Part shown: positions 5,345 to 5,673 of the stretch, piece after piece
Numbering within the stretch: the stretch's first letter is position 1
How the letters are laid out: every line of letters starts with the position of its first letter
Assembly (NCBI GenBank): GCA_900544985.1
Contig: UQXK01000071.1
Location: 1 to 5,673, forward strand
Length of the DNA: 5,673 nt
DNA from: an uncultured Eubacteriales bacterium
GTDB lineage: Bacteria; Bacillota; Clostridia; Oscillospirales; CAG-272
Direction: 5' to 3'
Program-made: the position numbers and the translations under genes
Notes under the pieces: model-generated
What the model saw: the letters and a program-made list of their open reading frames with translations, nothing else
The model's database searches: none
Told to the model about the DNA's origin: nothing

Positions 5345-5673
5345 ATGGATAATACGGTAAAAAAAATAACACTTTTTGCTCCGGCAAAGATAAATTTGTG
5401 TCTGGGAGTTCGTTCCCGTCGCGATGACGGATATCATAATATAGAAAGCATAATGCAAACTGTTGACCTGTGCGACAGGGTAAGCGTTACCTCGCGCGCG
5501 TCGGAAGACGCGAAAATCGAAATTATATGTAAAAAAATGCCCGAACTTCCTGCTGAAAAAAATATCGCATTCCGTGCCGCACGCGAATTTTTTTCTCACG
5601 TCGGAATAGAAAAATACGATATTTCGGTGGATATAGAAAAAAATATCCCGTCGGAAGCGGGACTCGGCGGTGG
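5345..5673 (+). CDS. ispE: 4-diphosphocytidyl-2-C-methyl-D-erythritol kinase, 5' part
   Basis: IspE is the GHMP-family kinase that phosphorylates CDP-methylerythritol with ATP in the MEP (non-mevalonate) isoprenoid pathway. The visible 109 codons show FAPAKINLCLGV (11-22) with the substrate-binding Lys15, DDGYHNIESIMQTVDLCD (27-44), EKNIAFRAA near residue 74, and IPSEAGLGG at the very end. That last stretch is the start of the glycine-rich ATP-binding loop. The catalytic Asp and the C-terminal domain lie beyond the window, so this is a cut by the window edge and not a truncated gene. The ATG at 5345 has GGGG (5336-5339) five bases upstream, and it starts 15 nt after the DUF362 gene, suggesting co-transcription. 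Confidence 0.93.
   Translation, partial: MDNTVKKITLFAPAKINLCLGVRSRRDDGYHNIESIMQTVDLCDRVSVTSRASEDAKIEIICKKMPELPAEKNIAFRAAREFFSHVGIEKYDISVDIEKNIPSEAGLGG

Noticed and set aside
5015..5599. Minus-strand open frame across the DUF362 gene end and ispE start
   Set aside because: It spans two well-supported genes on the other strand and has low-complexity Phe/Tyr/Arg-rich content with no recognisable motif.

Overview
The window looks like chromosome from an anaerobic, low-to-mid GC Gram-positive bacterium of the class Clostridia, possibly an uncultured gut lineage. The evidence is the gene set: a GGGtGRT protein beside a NifU-like scaffold, a PduL-type phosphotransacylase, a TepA-like ClpP-family protease, a CmpB-type membrane protein, a DUF362-ferredoxin fusion and ispE of the MEP pathway. 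ATA and AGA codons are frequent, and the non-coding DNA is AT-rich. I cannot name the genus from sequence alone.

Layout. Positions 1-53 are the end of an IS3-family (IS150-like) insertion sequence. Its transposase would begin at position 8 and run leftward out of the window. Next comes a leftward operon read from about 2488 down to 97: pduL, a 233-residue iron-sulfur scaffold-like protein, and a GGGtGRT protein. Its genes are 14-23 nt apart and it has a good SigA-type promoter at 2495-2523. A short divergent intergenic region separates it from a rightward pair, tepA-like and a CmpB-like membrane protein, which overlap by one base (TAATG). A 361-base stretch without genes (3796-4156) follows. 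It holds a good promoter candidate, a 90-bp-period diverged repeat and several hairpins, two of which share the same loop. Rightward again are a DUF362 protein with two 4Fe-4S motifs and, 15 nt later, the 5' part of ispE, cut by the window end inside its ATP-binding loop.

How the parts may work together. PduL interconverts acyl-CoA and acyl-phosphate. Its two operon partners form an iron-sulfur-related pair of unknown function, and the scaffold lacks the usual IscU/NifU ligand pattern. DUF362-ferredoxin beside ispE may link electron transfer to isoprenoid synthesis, where IspG and IspH are iron-sulfur enzymes, but this is inference from position. The least understood parts are the GGGtGRT/scaffold pair and the structured leader at about 3880-4156. 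The IS end carries a hairpin that would hide the transposase ribosome binding site in any transcript reading in from the operon.
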